From contig CAKUMG010000517.1 in NCBI GenBank assembly GCA_934667465.1, positions 1 to 5,225 of the forward strand: a stretch of 5,225 nucleotides of DNA. Direction: 5' to 3'. The translations under genes and the position numbers were made by a program. Below the pieces are notes generated by a model that was not told where the DNA came from, made no database searches, and saw only the letters and a program-made list of their open reading frames with translations. This document shows positions 1-5,225 of the stretch, one piece after another; positions within the stretch are counted from its first letter, which is position 1, and each line of letters begins with the position of its first letter. This DNA is from an uncultured Actinoplanes sp. (lineage in GTDB: Bacteria > Actinomycetota > Actinomycetes > Mycobacteriales > Micromonosporaceae).

Positions 1-1
1 C

Positions 2-604
2 GGCGGCGCCCGGTGGGCCGCGCTGGTCACCCGCCGGCCCGCGCTCACCGTGCTGGTCACCCTGGTCGCCCTGCTGCCGGCCTGCAGCGCGGGCGAGCCG
101 GAGGCGGGGCCGAAGGTGGCCACCCTCACCAGCGCGGGCCCGTCGGCGGTCGCAGCCTCGGCGCCCGCGCAGCGGCCCCGGGAACGGCTCGACACCACGG
201 ACGAGGAGTTCGAGGCGATGCTGGCCCCGTACCACAAGTGCTTGAAGGACAAGGGCTACGACTCGACGGACGCCAAGGAGGCGGCCGTCGCGGCCATGGA
301 CGGCGACGCGGCGAAGGCGGTGACCGGCGCCGAGGCGGAGCGGATGGACGAGACGTTCCGCGCCTGCGAGGCCCAGTTCTATCCGCTGCCGCCGTGGGAG
401 AAGGACCCGGCCAACCCGGAGGCGCGCGATTTCGCGGTCGCCGTCGTCGCGTGTCTCAAGGACCGCGGCGTCGAGTTCGTCGAGGTCGCCGACGACGGCA
501 TCAGCCTGTCGCTGGGCGGCGACCGGAACGACTCCCGCTCGATCACCAAGGGCATGGACCTCGCCCCCGACTGCGAGCGCGAGGTCGCCGCCGCCACGAA
601 GTGA
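2..604 (+). CDS. Small cysteine-rich-module lipoprotein, probably 5'-partial
   Basis: Predicted secreted lipoprotein of unknown function. The frame is open from the window edge. The only in-frame start codon is a GTG at 50, but starting there gives a signal peptide without basic residues. The upstream in-frame residues (RWAALVTRRPALTVLVTLVALLPAC) supply an Arg-Arg n-region and a hydrophobic core, so the true start probably lies before base 1. Numbering from GTG50 (184 aa), the lipobox is L-P-A-C with Cys12 as the lipidated residue; Pro at -2 is slightly atypical. Next comes an Ala/Pro-rich linker (about 13-50) and then two similar modules. Module 1 starts CLKDKG at Cys64 and ends near Cys106. 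Module 2 starts CLKDRG at Cys135 and ends near Cys175. The four cysteines could form two disulfides outside the membrane. Small actinobacterial lipoproteins with a C-[ML]-[KR]-x-x-G motif are commonly found near MacAB-like transporters (general knowledge). The gene is convergent with the transporter operon. The coding call is firm; the role is unknown. Confidence 0.8.
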   Translation, partial: GGARWAALVTRRPALTVLVTLVALLPACSAGEPEAGPKVATLTSAGPSAVAASAPAQRPRERLDTTDEEFEAMLAPYHKCLKDKGYDSTDAKEAAVAAMDGDAAKAVTGAEAERMDETFRACEAQFYPLPPWEKDPANPEARDFAVAVVACLKDRGVEFVEVADDGISLSLGGDRNDSRSITKGMDLAPDCEREVAAATK

Positions 605-654
605 CCCGCGGCTCGGGAGGCTGCGAGCGCGAGGCCGCCGCCACGAAGTGACCC
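571..654 (+). repeat. Imperfect direct duplication of the lipoprotein gene 3' end
   Basis: Bases 571-607 (37 nt, the last codons plus the TGA stop of the lipoprotein gene) recur at 621-654 (34 nt). The copies differ by one lost triplet and are otherwise essentially identical. Copy 1 encodes CEREVAAATK-stop and copy 2 encodes [13 protein letters not shown]. Copy 2 lies in a different frame (+1 relative to the gene), after 13 unrelated bases, so it is not translated as part of the gene. It looks like a local slippage or recombination duplication of the gene end. Confidence 0.85.
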
Positions 655-670
655 ACCCGCAGGGCCGGGT
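655..670. terminator. Weak hairpin between convergent genes, possible terminator
   Basis: ACCCG (655-659) can pair with CGGGT (666-670) over a 6-nt loop, directly between the lipoprotein stop and the permease stop codon (671-673). The stem has only 5 bp and there is no T-tract on either strand. If it terminates transcription at all, it would be a weak actinomycete-type hairpin serving both convergent genes. Chance pairing is likely in DNA this GC-rich. Confidence 0.2.
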
Positions 671-1867
671 TCACGAGGCGGCGAGCGCCTGGGTCGGGGT
701 CAGGCGGGCGGCGCGGACACAGGGATAGACGCCCGCGAGGACGCCGATGACCACCGCGCCGCCGACCCCGCCGGCCGCGGCGGTCGCGGGCAGGACGAGG
801 GGCCAGTTCTGCCAGGCGGCGTACCCGATCGTGGTCAGCAGCCCGAGCGCCGAGCCACCGAGACCTCCCAGCAGCGACAGGAGGACCGACTCGGTGAGGA
901 ACTGGCCGCGGATCTGGCCGCGGGTGGCGCCCAGGGCGCGGCGGAGGCCGATCTCGGAGCGTCGTTCCAGGACGGAGACGACCATGGTGTTGGCGACGCC
1001 GATACCGCCGACGACCAGGGCCACCGCGGCCAGCGCGAAGAAGAGCACGGAGAAGCTGGACTCGGTGGCCCGCTTGGCGGCGAGGGCGTCGGAGGGGCGG
1101 GTGACGACGACCTGGCCCGGGCGCTCGGGGGAGATCGTCTCGGCCAGGACGGCGCGGACCGCCTCGAGCTGGGGCTCCTCCGTCCGCACGTACAGGACGG
1201 TGGGATGGCCGTCGAACCGCAGCTCGGTGCGGGCCACCTCCCAGCCGACCAGCACCGAGCGGTCGATGTCCGGCGAGAGCGGGGTGGCCGCGAGGATGCC
1301 GGTCACCGTGAAGCGGGTGTCGCCGATGACCACCGTCGGGGCGGGGGCGCCGGGCGGCAGCTCCGCGATGCCGAGGCGGCCCGCGGCGACCGAGCCGAGG
1401 ACCACGGCCGGGAAGGCGGCGGTGGCGGGGGTGAGCCAGGCGCCGGCCCGGACCCGGGCGTCGATGGTGGCCGGCAGGTCGAGGCGGGCGGCGAGCACGG
1501 TGAGGCCGGACCCGTTGTCGCGGCTGATGCGGTCGTTGCGCCGTACCAGGGTGCGGGTGTTGGCGACCGCGCTGACCGCGGTGACCGGGCCGATGCGCGC
1601 GACCATCCCGGTGGCGGTTTCCGGCAGTTTCGCCGGCGGATCCTGGTTGGGCAGGGCCGTGGCCTGGAGGGTGTCGGTGCCCAGCGCGGTGAGCTCGTCG
1701 AGCAGGGCGGCCTGGCTGGAGGCCGGGATGCCGGTCACCACGATCATCGTGGCGATGCCGATCGCGATCCCGAGCGCCGACAGCAGAGCGCGGGCGGGGC
1801 GGGTGCGCAGGCCCAGCAGGCCGAGCCCGAGCAGGTCGAGCGGCGCCAGCCGCGCGGGACGATTCAT
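671..1867 (-). CDS. MacB/FtsX-family ABC transporter permease
   Basis: Membrane subunit of a type VII (MacB/LolCE/FtsX-like) ABC system, 398 aa and full length for the family. The N-terminus ([20 protein letters not shown]) leads into TM1 at about 27-47. A large extracytoplasmic MacB-type periplasmic-core-like region follows at about 48-272. The C-terminal FtsX domain has TM2 (about 273-297), the hallmark cytoplasmic stretch [19 protein letters not shown] (301-319) that contacts the ATPase, TM3 (about 324-350) and TM4 (about 363-384). It ends in the typical [14 protein letters not shown] tail. The ATG start overlaps the ATPase stop as ATGA, which indicates translational coupling. It is last in the adaptor-ATPase-permease operon. 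Family members do not transport through the membrane in the classical way. They transmit ATP-driven conformational change to extracytoplasmic partners, exporting or extracting peptides, lipids or lipoproteins. The substrate cannot be read from the sequence. Confidence 0.95.
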   Translation of the reverse strand: MNRPARLAPLDLLGLGLLGLRTRPARALLSALGIAIGIATMIVVTGIPASSQAALLDELTALGTDTLQATALPNQDPPAKLPETATGMVARIGPVTAVSAVANTRTLVRRNDRISRDNGSGLTVLAARLDLPATIDARVRAGAWLTPATAAFPAVVLGSVAAGRLGIAELPPGAPAPTVVIGDTRFTVTGILAATPLSPDIDRSVLVGWEVARTELRFDGHPTVLYVRTEEPQLEAVRAVLAETISPERPGQVVVTRPSDALAAKRATESSFSVLFFALAAVALVVGGIGVANTMVVSVLERRSEIGLRRALGATRGQIRGQFLTESVLLSLLGGLGGSALGLLTTIGYAAWQNWPLVLPATAAAGGVGGAVVIGVLAGVYPCVRAARLTPTQALAAS

Positions 1868-2547
1868 GACATGGCAGCCGTACGCTCGTCGCGGACCAGC
1901 CGGCCGTCGCGGATCTCGACGCGGCGGGGCAGCGCTGCCGCGATGTCCCGGTCGTGGGTGATCAGCACGATCGTGGTGCCCTCCTCGTTGAGCCGGCGCA
2001 GCAGCGCCAGCACGGCCTGGCCGGTGGCCGTGTCCAGGGCGCCGGTGGGTTCGTCGGCCAGCACCAGCGACGGCTCGGTGACCAGGGCCCGCGCGATCGC
2101 GACGCGCTGCCGCTCGCCGCCGGAGAGCTGGGGCGGGCGGTGCCCGGCGCGGTGGGCCAGCCCCACCCGGTCCAGCGCGCGCAGGGCACGCTCGCGGCGG
2201 TGCCGGCGGGGCACCCCGGCGTAGAGCAGGCCGGTGGCGACGTTCTCGGCGGCGCTGAGCCCGTCGGCGAGGTGGAACTGCTGGAACACGAAGCCGATCT
2301 CCTGCGCGCGCAGCGCGGACAGCTGCCGGTCGCCGAGCCGCGCGACGTCGTGGCCGGCGATGTGGACGGTGCCGGAGGTGGGGCGTTCGAGGGTGCCCGC
2401 GATCGTGAGCAGCGTCGACTTGCCCGAGCCGGACGGGCCGGCGATCGCGACGAGCTCGCCGGCGGCCACGTCCAGGCTGGCGCCGGCCAGGGCGGTCACG
2501 CCGCCGGGATGGACCATGCTCACGTCGCGCAGGGACAGGACGCTCAC
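1864..2547 (-). CDS. MacB/LolD-type ABC transporter ATP-binding protein
   Basis: Cytoplasmic ATPase that powers the neighbouring permease; 227 aa, normal length for the LolD/MacB-NBD group. All catalytic motifs are present: Walker [10 protein letters not shown] (37-45), Q-loop in FVFQQF (Gln89), signature LSGGERQR (141-148), Walker B LVLADEP (161-167, Asp165 and catalytic Glu166), D-loop GALD (169-172) and switch His198 in ITHD. The A-loop region near [10 protein letters not shown] lacks the usual aromatic residue just before the Val/Thr pair; His13 sits nearby. The GTG start overlaps the adaptor stop as GTGA, and its own stop overlaps the permease start as ATGA. No independent Shine-Dalgarno sequence is obvious, so expression probably depends on coupling. 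It appears catalytically competent. The substrate class is inferred only from the partner genes. Confidence 0.96.
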   Translation of the reverse strand: MSVLSLRDVSMVHPGGVTALAGASLDVAAGELVAIAGPSGSGKSTLLTIAGTLERPTSGTVHIAGHDVARLGDRQLSALRAQEIGFVFQQFHLADGLSAAENVATGLLYAGVPRRHRRERALRALDRVGLAHRAGHRPPQLSGGERQRVAIARALVTEPSLVLADEPTGALDTATGQAVLALLRRLNEEGTTIVLITHDRDIAAALPRRVEIRDGRLVRDERTAAMS

Positions 2548-3746
2548 GAGGAGACCACCACGCCGGTGCCCTCGGTCAGGCCGGCGCCCTCCACCTCGAC
2601 CCAGCCGTCGGCGAACATGCCGGTGCGCACCGCCACCAGGCCGGCCGGCCCCTGCACCGCGTAACCACCCTCGGCCAGGGCCACCAGCGCCTCGACCGGC
2701 ACGGCCAGCACGTCCTCGGCGGTCCGGCCGGCGAAGGCCACCTCGACGTCGGCGGCGTCCAGGTCGCCGAGGTCCGCCGGGTCGTCCGCGGTGATCGTCA
2801 CGGTGAGGGTGGGCGGTCCGGTGCCGACCCCGTCGGCGGCCGGGGCGAGCGTGCGTCCGACGGAGACGACCCGGGCCTGCACCGTACGGTCGCCGGGCAG
2901 CGCCACGGTCACCCTGGTGCCGCGCTTGACGGTGGCGGCGTCGGCGAGCTGGGCGTCGGCGGTGATCACCCTGCGGGTCGGGGTGACCGTCATGAGCTCG
3001 GCGTTCGCGGGGGATCCGGGCTGGACGGTCACGGCCTCCACCCGTACGGCGCCGCTCTGCACCTCGACGTCGCCGACCGCGACCGTGCCGGTGACGGGCA
3101 GGCCGGTGTCGTTCTGCCAGCGCTTGATCGCCCGGGTCAGGGCGGCGGTGAGGACGCCCTCACCCTCCTTCACCCGTACGCCGCGGGTCGCGGGCTCGTC
3201 CTCCTTGTCCGGCGTCTCTGTCGTCTCCGCGGGCGGTGCGGGCTGGGTGACCCACTCGCCGGGCGCGGGGCGGTGCCCGACCGCGTACCCGAGCTTCGCC
3301 AGGTTGTCCGCGACGATCCGCACGTCCCGCCCCACCAGGTTCACCCCGGCGATCTCCCGGTAGAGCGGCATCCCCCCGTAGAACAGCGGCACGGGCTGGT
3401 CGTCGGCGCGGAACAGCTGCTTGCCCCGCTTGATCGTGGCGCCGGGCTGCGGCAGCCACGTCACCGTCCCGTCGCGGTGGCCGGACAGCGGGCGCGCGGC
3501 CCCGAAGCCGATCCGGCCCGTCAGCGACCGCGTGGTGGACAGGTCGCGGCGCTCCACGGCGGCCGTACCGACCGCGACGGTCTCCTCCACGGGAGCCGGC
3601 GGGGCCGGGCGGTGCCGCACCACGACGACGGCGGCGCCGGCCGCCAGACCCGCGGCGAGCAGCGCCGTGACCAGCCACCGCACGGTCCGGCGGCGCCTCG
3701 GCGGCGGGGCGGGAGCGAGGGTTGCGGTGTCCGGCGTCGGTGGCAT
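2544..3746 (-). CDS. Membrane-anchored HlyD/MacA-like adaptor with peptidoglycan-binding-like domain
   Basis: Extracytoplasmic adaptor of the ABC system, 400 aa. The N-terminal Pro-rich cytoplasmic tail ends in RRRR (17-20), followed by one TM anchor (about 24-43); there is no lipobox. A barrel-sandwich-like start follows (about 63-120, including [21 protein letters not shown], a lipoyl/hybrid-type turn). Next is a peptidoglycan-binding-1-like segment (about 138-223): [16 protein letters not shown], then [21 protein letters not shown] charged, Pro-rich insertion (about 159-194) sits inside that segment. The C-terminal part (about 240-400) carries beta-barrel and membrane-proximal features such as [20 protein letters not shown]. 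In actinobacteria this class occurs beside MacB-like pairs and probably links the transporter to the cell wall (inference). It is first in the operon. The ATG at 3746 is chosen because the TM and basic region follow correctly and no better start exists, but no clear ribosome binding site precedes it. It contains no cysteines. Confidence 0.92.
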   Translation of the reverse strand: MPPTPDTATLAPAPPPRRRRTVRWLVTALLAAGLAAGAAVVVVRHRPAPPAPVEETVAVGTAAVERRDLSTTRSLTGRIGFGAARPLSGHRDGTVTWLPQPGATIKRGKQLFRADDQPVPLFYGGMPLYREIAGVNLVGRDVRIVADNLAKLGYAVGHRPAPGEWVTQPAPPAETTETPDKEDEPATRGVRVKEGEGVLTAALTRAIKRWQNDTGLPVTGTVAVGDVEVQSGAVRVEAVTVQPGSPANAELMTVTPTRRVITADAQLADAATVKRGTRVTVALPGDRTVQARVVSVGRTLAPAADGVGTGPPTLTVTITADDPADLGDLDAADVEVAFAGRTAEDVLAVPVEALVALAEGGYAVQGPAGLVAVRTGMFADGWVEVEGAGLTEGTGVVVSS

Positions 3747-3767
3747 GGCGCCGAGCGTGGCCGATGA

Positions 3768-3785
3768 TCGTCAGAAACCTGTCAG
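3768..3785. promoter_or_regulatory. Candidate OmpR/PhoB-like direct-repeat operator
   Basis: Two 7-bp direct repeats, TCGTCAG (3768-3774) and CTGTCAG (3779-3785), are separated by AAAC. The 11-bp period and the sequence resemble the repeat pattern bound by OmpR/PhoB-family regulators. The site lies between the divergent adaptor gene (22 bp before its ATG) and the OmpR-family regulator gene. Its right half also lies in a perfect palindrome, ACCTGTCAGGT (3777-3787), so a dimeric repressor is an alternative. Binding is inferred. Confidence 0.45.
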
Positions 3786-3787
3786 GT

Positions 3788-3810
3788 CCCGCGGGGAATC
3801 GGTCCGCGGG
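3788..3810. promoter_or_regulatory. GC-rich inverted repeat in divergent promoter region
   Basis: CCCGCGG (3788-3794) is the exact reverse complement of CCGCGGG (3804-3810), with a 9-bp spacer. It sits just right of the direct repeat and 13 bp left of the -10-like hexamer. It may be an operator or only a product of GC bias, because each arm contains the self-complementary CCGCGG. Confidence 0.25.
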
Positions 3811-3823
3811 TGCGGTGCCGACC

Positions 3824-3829
3824 TATCAT
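3824..3829 (+). promoter_or_regulatory. -10-like hexamer for a leaderless response-regulator transcript
   Basis: TATCAT is a good match to the TAnnnT -10 pattern and stands out in a very GC-rich stretch. It ends 7 nt before the A of the response-regulator ATG (3837), which would place transcription initiation at or within a base of the start codon and give a leaderless mRNA. That would explain why no Shine-Dalgarno sequence precedes the ATG. No convincing -35 element is seen at the expected distance (around 3800-3806), which could mean dependence on an activator. Confidence 0.45.
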
Positions 3830-3836
3830 CGCCGCC

Positions 3837-4529
3837 ATGTGTGCTCAGGTCCTGGTCGCCGACGACGATGCCCGGCAGGCCGAGGTGGTGCGCCGCTACC
3901 TGACGGCGGAGGGGCACGAGGCGGTCGTGGTGCACGACGGGCGGGCGGCGCTCGAGCAGGCCCGGCGGCTGCGGCCCGATCTGCTGGTGCTCGACGTGAT
4001 GATGCCGGGCCTCGACGGGCTGCAGGTGTGCCGGACGCTGCGCCGGGAGTCCGACGTGCTGGTGCTGATGCTGACCGCCCGCGCGACCGAGGAGGATCTG
4101 CTGCTCGGGCTGGAGCTGGGCGCGGACGACTACCTGACCAAGCCGTACAGCCCGCGGGAGCTGATGGCCCGGGTCCGGACGCTGCTGCGCCGGGCCGGCC
4201 GCAGCAGCCCCGAGCCGGTGCGGCGGGTCGGCCGCGTCGACATCGATCCCCTCCGGCACCGGGTGACCGTCGACGGCGTGCCGGTCGAGTGCACCCGCGG
4301 CGAGTTCGCGATCCTCGCCGCGATGGCGGAGCAGCCGGACCGGGTGTTCACGCGGGCGCAGCTGCTGCACCACACCCGCGGGATCGACCGCAGCTCCACC
4401 GAGCGCACGATCGACGTCCACGTGGTGAACCTGCGCCGCAAGATCGAAGTGGATCCGCGGCGGCCGGTCCAGCTGCTCACCGTGTACGGGGTCGGCTACC
4501 GGCTGGTGTCCGGCCCGGTGCCGGCGTGA
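3837..4529 (+). CDS. OmpR/PhoB-family two-component response regulator
   Basis: DNA-binding response regulator, 230 aa, the usual length. The receiver domain spans about 3-118: acidic pocket Asp9-Asp10 in VADDD, phospho-acceptor Asp53 in LVLDVMMPGLDG, Thr80 in MLTARA, and Lys102 in YLTKPYSPREL. After a short linker (about 119-131), a winged-helix effector domain (about 132-225) shows ECTRGEFAIL, the recognition-helix region RTIDVHVVNLRRKIE (190-204) and the closing wing TVYGVGYRL (215-223). The frame extends upstream to a GTG at 3810, but ATG 3837 is preferred. It places the first beta strand (QVLVADDD) at the normal position, and the -10-like hexamer lies just before it. The stop overlaps the kinase GTG start as GTGA. 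It is divergent from the adaptor-ATPase-permease operon, which it probably regulates (inference), perhaps through the direct repeat in the shared upstream region. Confidence 0.95.
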   Translation: MCAQVLVADDDARQAEVVRRYLTAEGHEAVVVHDGRAALEQARRLRPDLLVLDVMMPGLDGLQVCRTLRRESDVLVLMLTARATEEDLLLGLELGADDYLTKPYSPRELMARVRTLLRRAGRSSPEPVRRVGRVDIDPLRHRVTVDGVPVECTRGEFAILAAMAEQPDRVFTRAQLLHHTRGIDRSSTERTIDVHVVNLRRKIEVDPRRPVQLLTVYGVGYRLVSGPVPA

Positions 4530-4570
4530 ACGCGCCGGACCGGGCCGGTGCCGGCGTGAACGCGCCGGGC
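4511..4570 (+). repeat. 30-bp tandem duplication over the regulator stop and kinase start
   Basis: Bases 4511-4540 are repeated at 4541-4570 with only two mismatches (unit positions 4 and 29). Each unit contains GCGTGAACGCG, so the GTGA stop/start junction is present twice. Because the unit is 30 bp, the kinase frame is kept, and the kinase gains ten residues (NAPDRAGAGV before NAPGRVPL). A second possible GTG start lies at 4556. Confidence 0.9.
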
Positions 4571-5225
4571 CGGGTCCCGCTGCGGCACAGCCTGATCACC
4601 CGGCTGCTGGCCACGTCGGTCCTGATCGCGCTCGCCGCCATCGCCGCGACCGCGTGGCTCGCGACCACCACCGCGACCCGGGCGATCACCCAGGAGCGGG
4701 GCCGCTCGCTCACCGAGGACAAGGGCGTCTACGACCTGCTGGCCGGGTATGCCGCCACCCACCCGGACTGGGCCGGCGCCCCGGAGCTGATCGAGCGGCG
4801 CGCCGCGGAGCTGGGCCGCCGGATCACCCTGATGACCGAGGACCGGGCGGTGATCGCCGACTCGGATCCGGGCGGCCCGTCGCTGCGCACCGCCCGCCCG
4901 TCCGCCCGGGTGGACCCCCTGGAGCTCGACCTCGGCCTCACCGGCGGCACCGAGCGCATCGACGCGCGCGCCGCCGGGCCGTACGTCGTCCCGCACGACG
5001 AACGCGCCCTCCTGCGCCCGGCAGCCGACGGCGAGCTCGCCTGCCTCCGCGAGGCCGGCCTGGACGCCACGCTCACGGAGACGCCGAGCGGCCGGCCGGT
5101 GGTCACGCCCGCCGTGCCCGGCGGCGCGGGCGCGAACTGCGGCCCGGGTCTGGGCTCGCTGGTCACCCCGTCCGAGCACAAGGCTCTGCGCTCGCTGGCC
5201 GCCCTGACCGCCGGCTGCCTCGGGC
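4526..5225 (+). CDS. Sensor histidine kinase, N-terminal sensor part (cut by window end)
   Basis: Partner kinase of the upstream response regulator; the frame is open to the window edge (233 codons). The GTG at 4526 is chosen for its GTGA overlap with the regulator stop, the same arrangement as at the transporter gene junctions. GTG 4556 in the second repeat copy is an alternative that would remove ten residues. Visible parts are a short basic cytoplasmic tail (PGRVPLRHSLITR), TM1 (about 27-46), and an extracytoplasmic region from about 47. That region includes ELGRRITLMTEDRAVIADSDP (95-115), common in actinobacterial kinase sensor regions. A Cys173-Cys205 segment beginning CLREAG recalls the CLKD-x-G modules of the lipoprotein at the left edge. 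The segment ALRSLAALTAGCLG at the end is probably the start of TM2. HAMP, HisKA and ATPase domains are not in the window, so the kinase identity rests on the operon context and sensor architecture. The ligand is unknown. Confidence 0.85.
   Translation, partial: MNAPDRAGAGVNAPGRVPLRHSLITRLLATSVLIALAAIAATAWLATTTATRAITQERGRSLTEDKGVYDLLAGYAATHPDWAGAPELIERRAAELGRRITLMTEDRAVIADSDPGGPSLRTARPSARVDPLELDLGLTGGTERIDARAAGPYVVPHDERALLRPAADGELACLREAGLDATLTETPSGRPVVTPAVPGGAGANCGPGLGSLVTPSEHKALRSLAALTAGCLG

Noticed and set aside
13..651. Long + strand reading frame overlapping the lipoprotein gene
   Set aside because: It is in a different frame from the lipoprotein, is dominated by Gly/Arg/Ala with no domain, and is a GC-bias shadow. 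Its only interest is that it ends in the duplicated tail copy.
747..2794. Long + strand frames antisense to the permease, ATPase and adaptor
   Set aside because: Their compositions (Arg/Ser/Pro/Ala-rich or Gly/Asp/Gln-rich) are typical of antisense shadows in high-GC DNA. The opposite strand encodes clear, motif-complete proteins.
3810..3836. GTG at 3810 as the response-regulator start
   Set aside because: It adds nine residues before the normal receiver N-terminus and lies upstream of the -10-like hexamer that fits transcription from 3837.
3747..3836. -35/-10 promoter for the adaptor operon on the - strand
   Set aside because: CTGACA-like and GATCAT-like hexamers exist on the - strand but only about 10 bp apart, too close for a standard promoter. 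No better pair was found, so no promoter is called.
3771..5181. Minus-strand frames opposite the response regulator and kinase
   Set aside because: They are antisense shadows rich in Arg/His/Gln/Gly with no recognisable domain. The + strand carries the receiver, winged-helix and sensor motifs.

Overview
The window looks like chromosome from a very high-GC actinomycete. G/C dominates third codon positions, GTG starts are used, and the gene types are typical of filamentous Actinobacteria (Micromonosporaceae or Streptosporangiaceae would fit). The taxon is an inference, as no rRNA or other marker gene is present.

Layout: (1) At the left edge, on the + strand, is the 3' part or nearly all of a small cysteine-containing lipoprotein gene (to 604), followed by an imperfect duplicate of its own last codons and stop. 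(2) Convergent to it, on the - strand, is a compact three-gene operon read from right to left: a membrane-anchored HlyD/MacA-like adaptor carrying a peptidoglycan-binding-like domain (3746-2544), a MacB/LolD-type ABC ATPase (2547-1864), and a MacB/FtsX-type permease (1867-671). Both junctions are 4-base GTGA/ATGA overlaps, so the genes are very probably translationally coupled. (3) A 90-bp divergent intergenic region (3747-3836) holds an OmpR/PhoB-like direct repeat, a GC inverted repeat and a -10-like hexamer 7 nt before the next gene. (4) On the + strand, an OmpR-family response regulator (3837-4529) overlaps by GTGA a sensor histidine kinase (4526 to beyond the right edge). Only the kinase's first transmembrane segment and extracytoplasmic sensor region are inside the window.

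Working model (inference): the RR/HK pair senses an extracytoplasmic stress or compound and controls the divergent MacAB-like tripartite ABC system. The lipoprotein is probably an accessory envelope component. The most interesting point is that the lipoprotein contains two copies of a cysteine-bounded module beginning C-L-K-D-x-G, and the kinase sensor region contains a similar C-L-R-E-x-G...C stretch. This suggests sensor and lipoprotein may share a fold or ligand.

Two recent-looking local duplications each span a stop codon: 571-654 at the lipoprotein 3' end, and an in-frame 30-bp tandem repeat at 4511-4570 over the RR stop/HK start. No RNA gene, IS element, CRISPR array or prophage feature was seen. 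There is no gene-free stretch over 300 bases.
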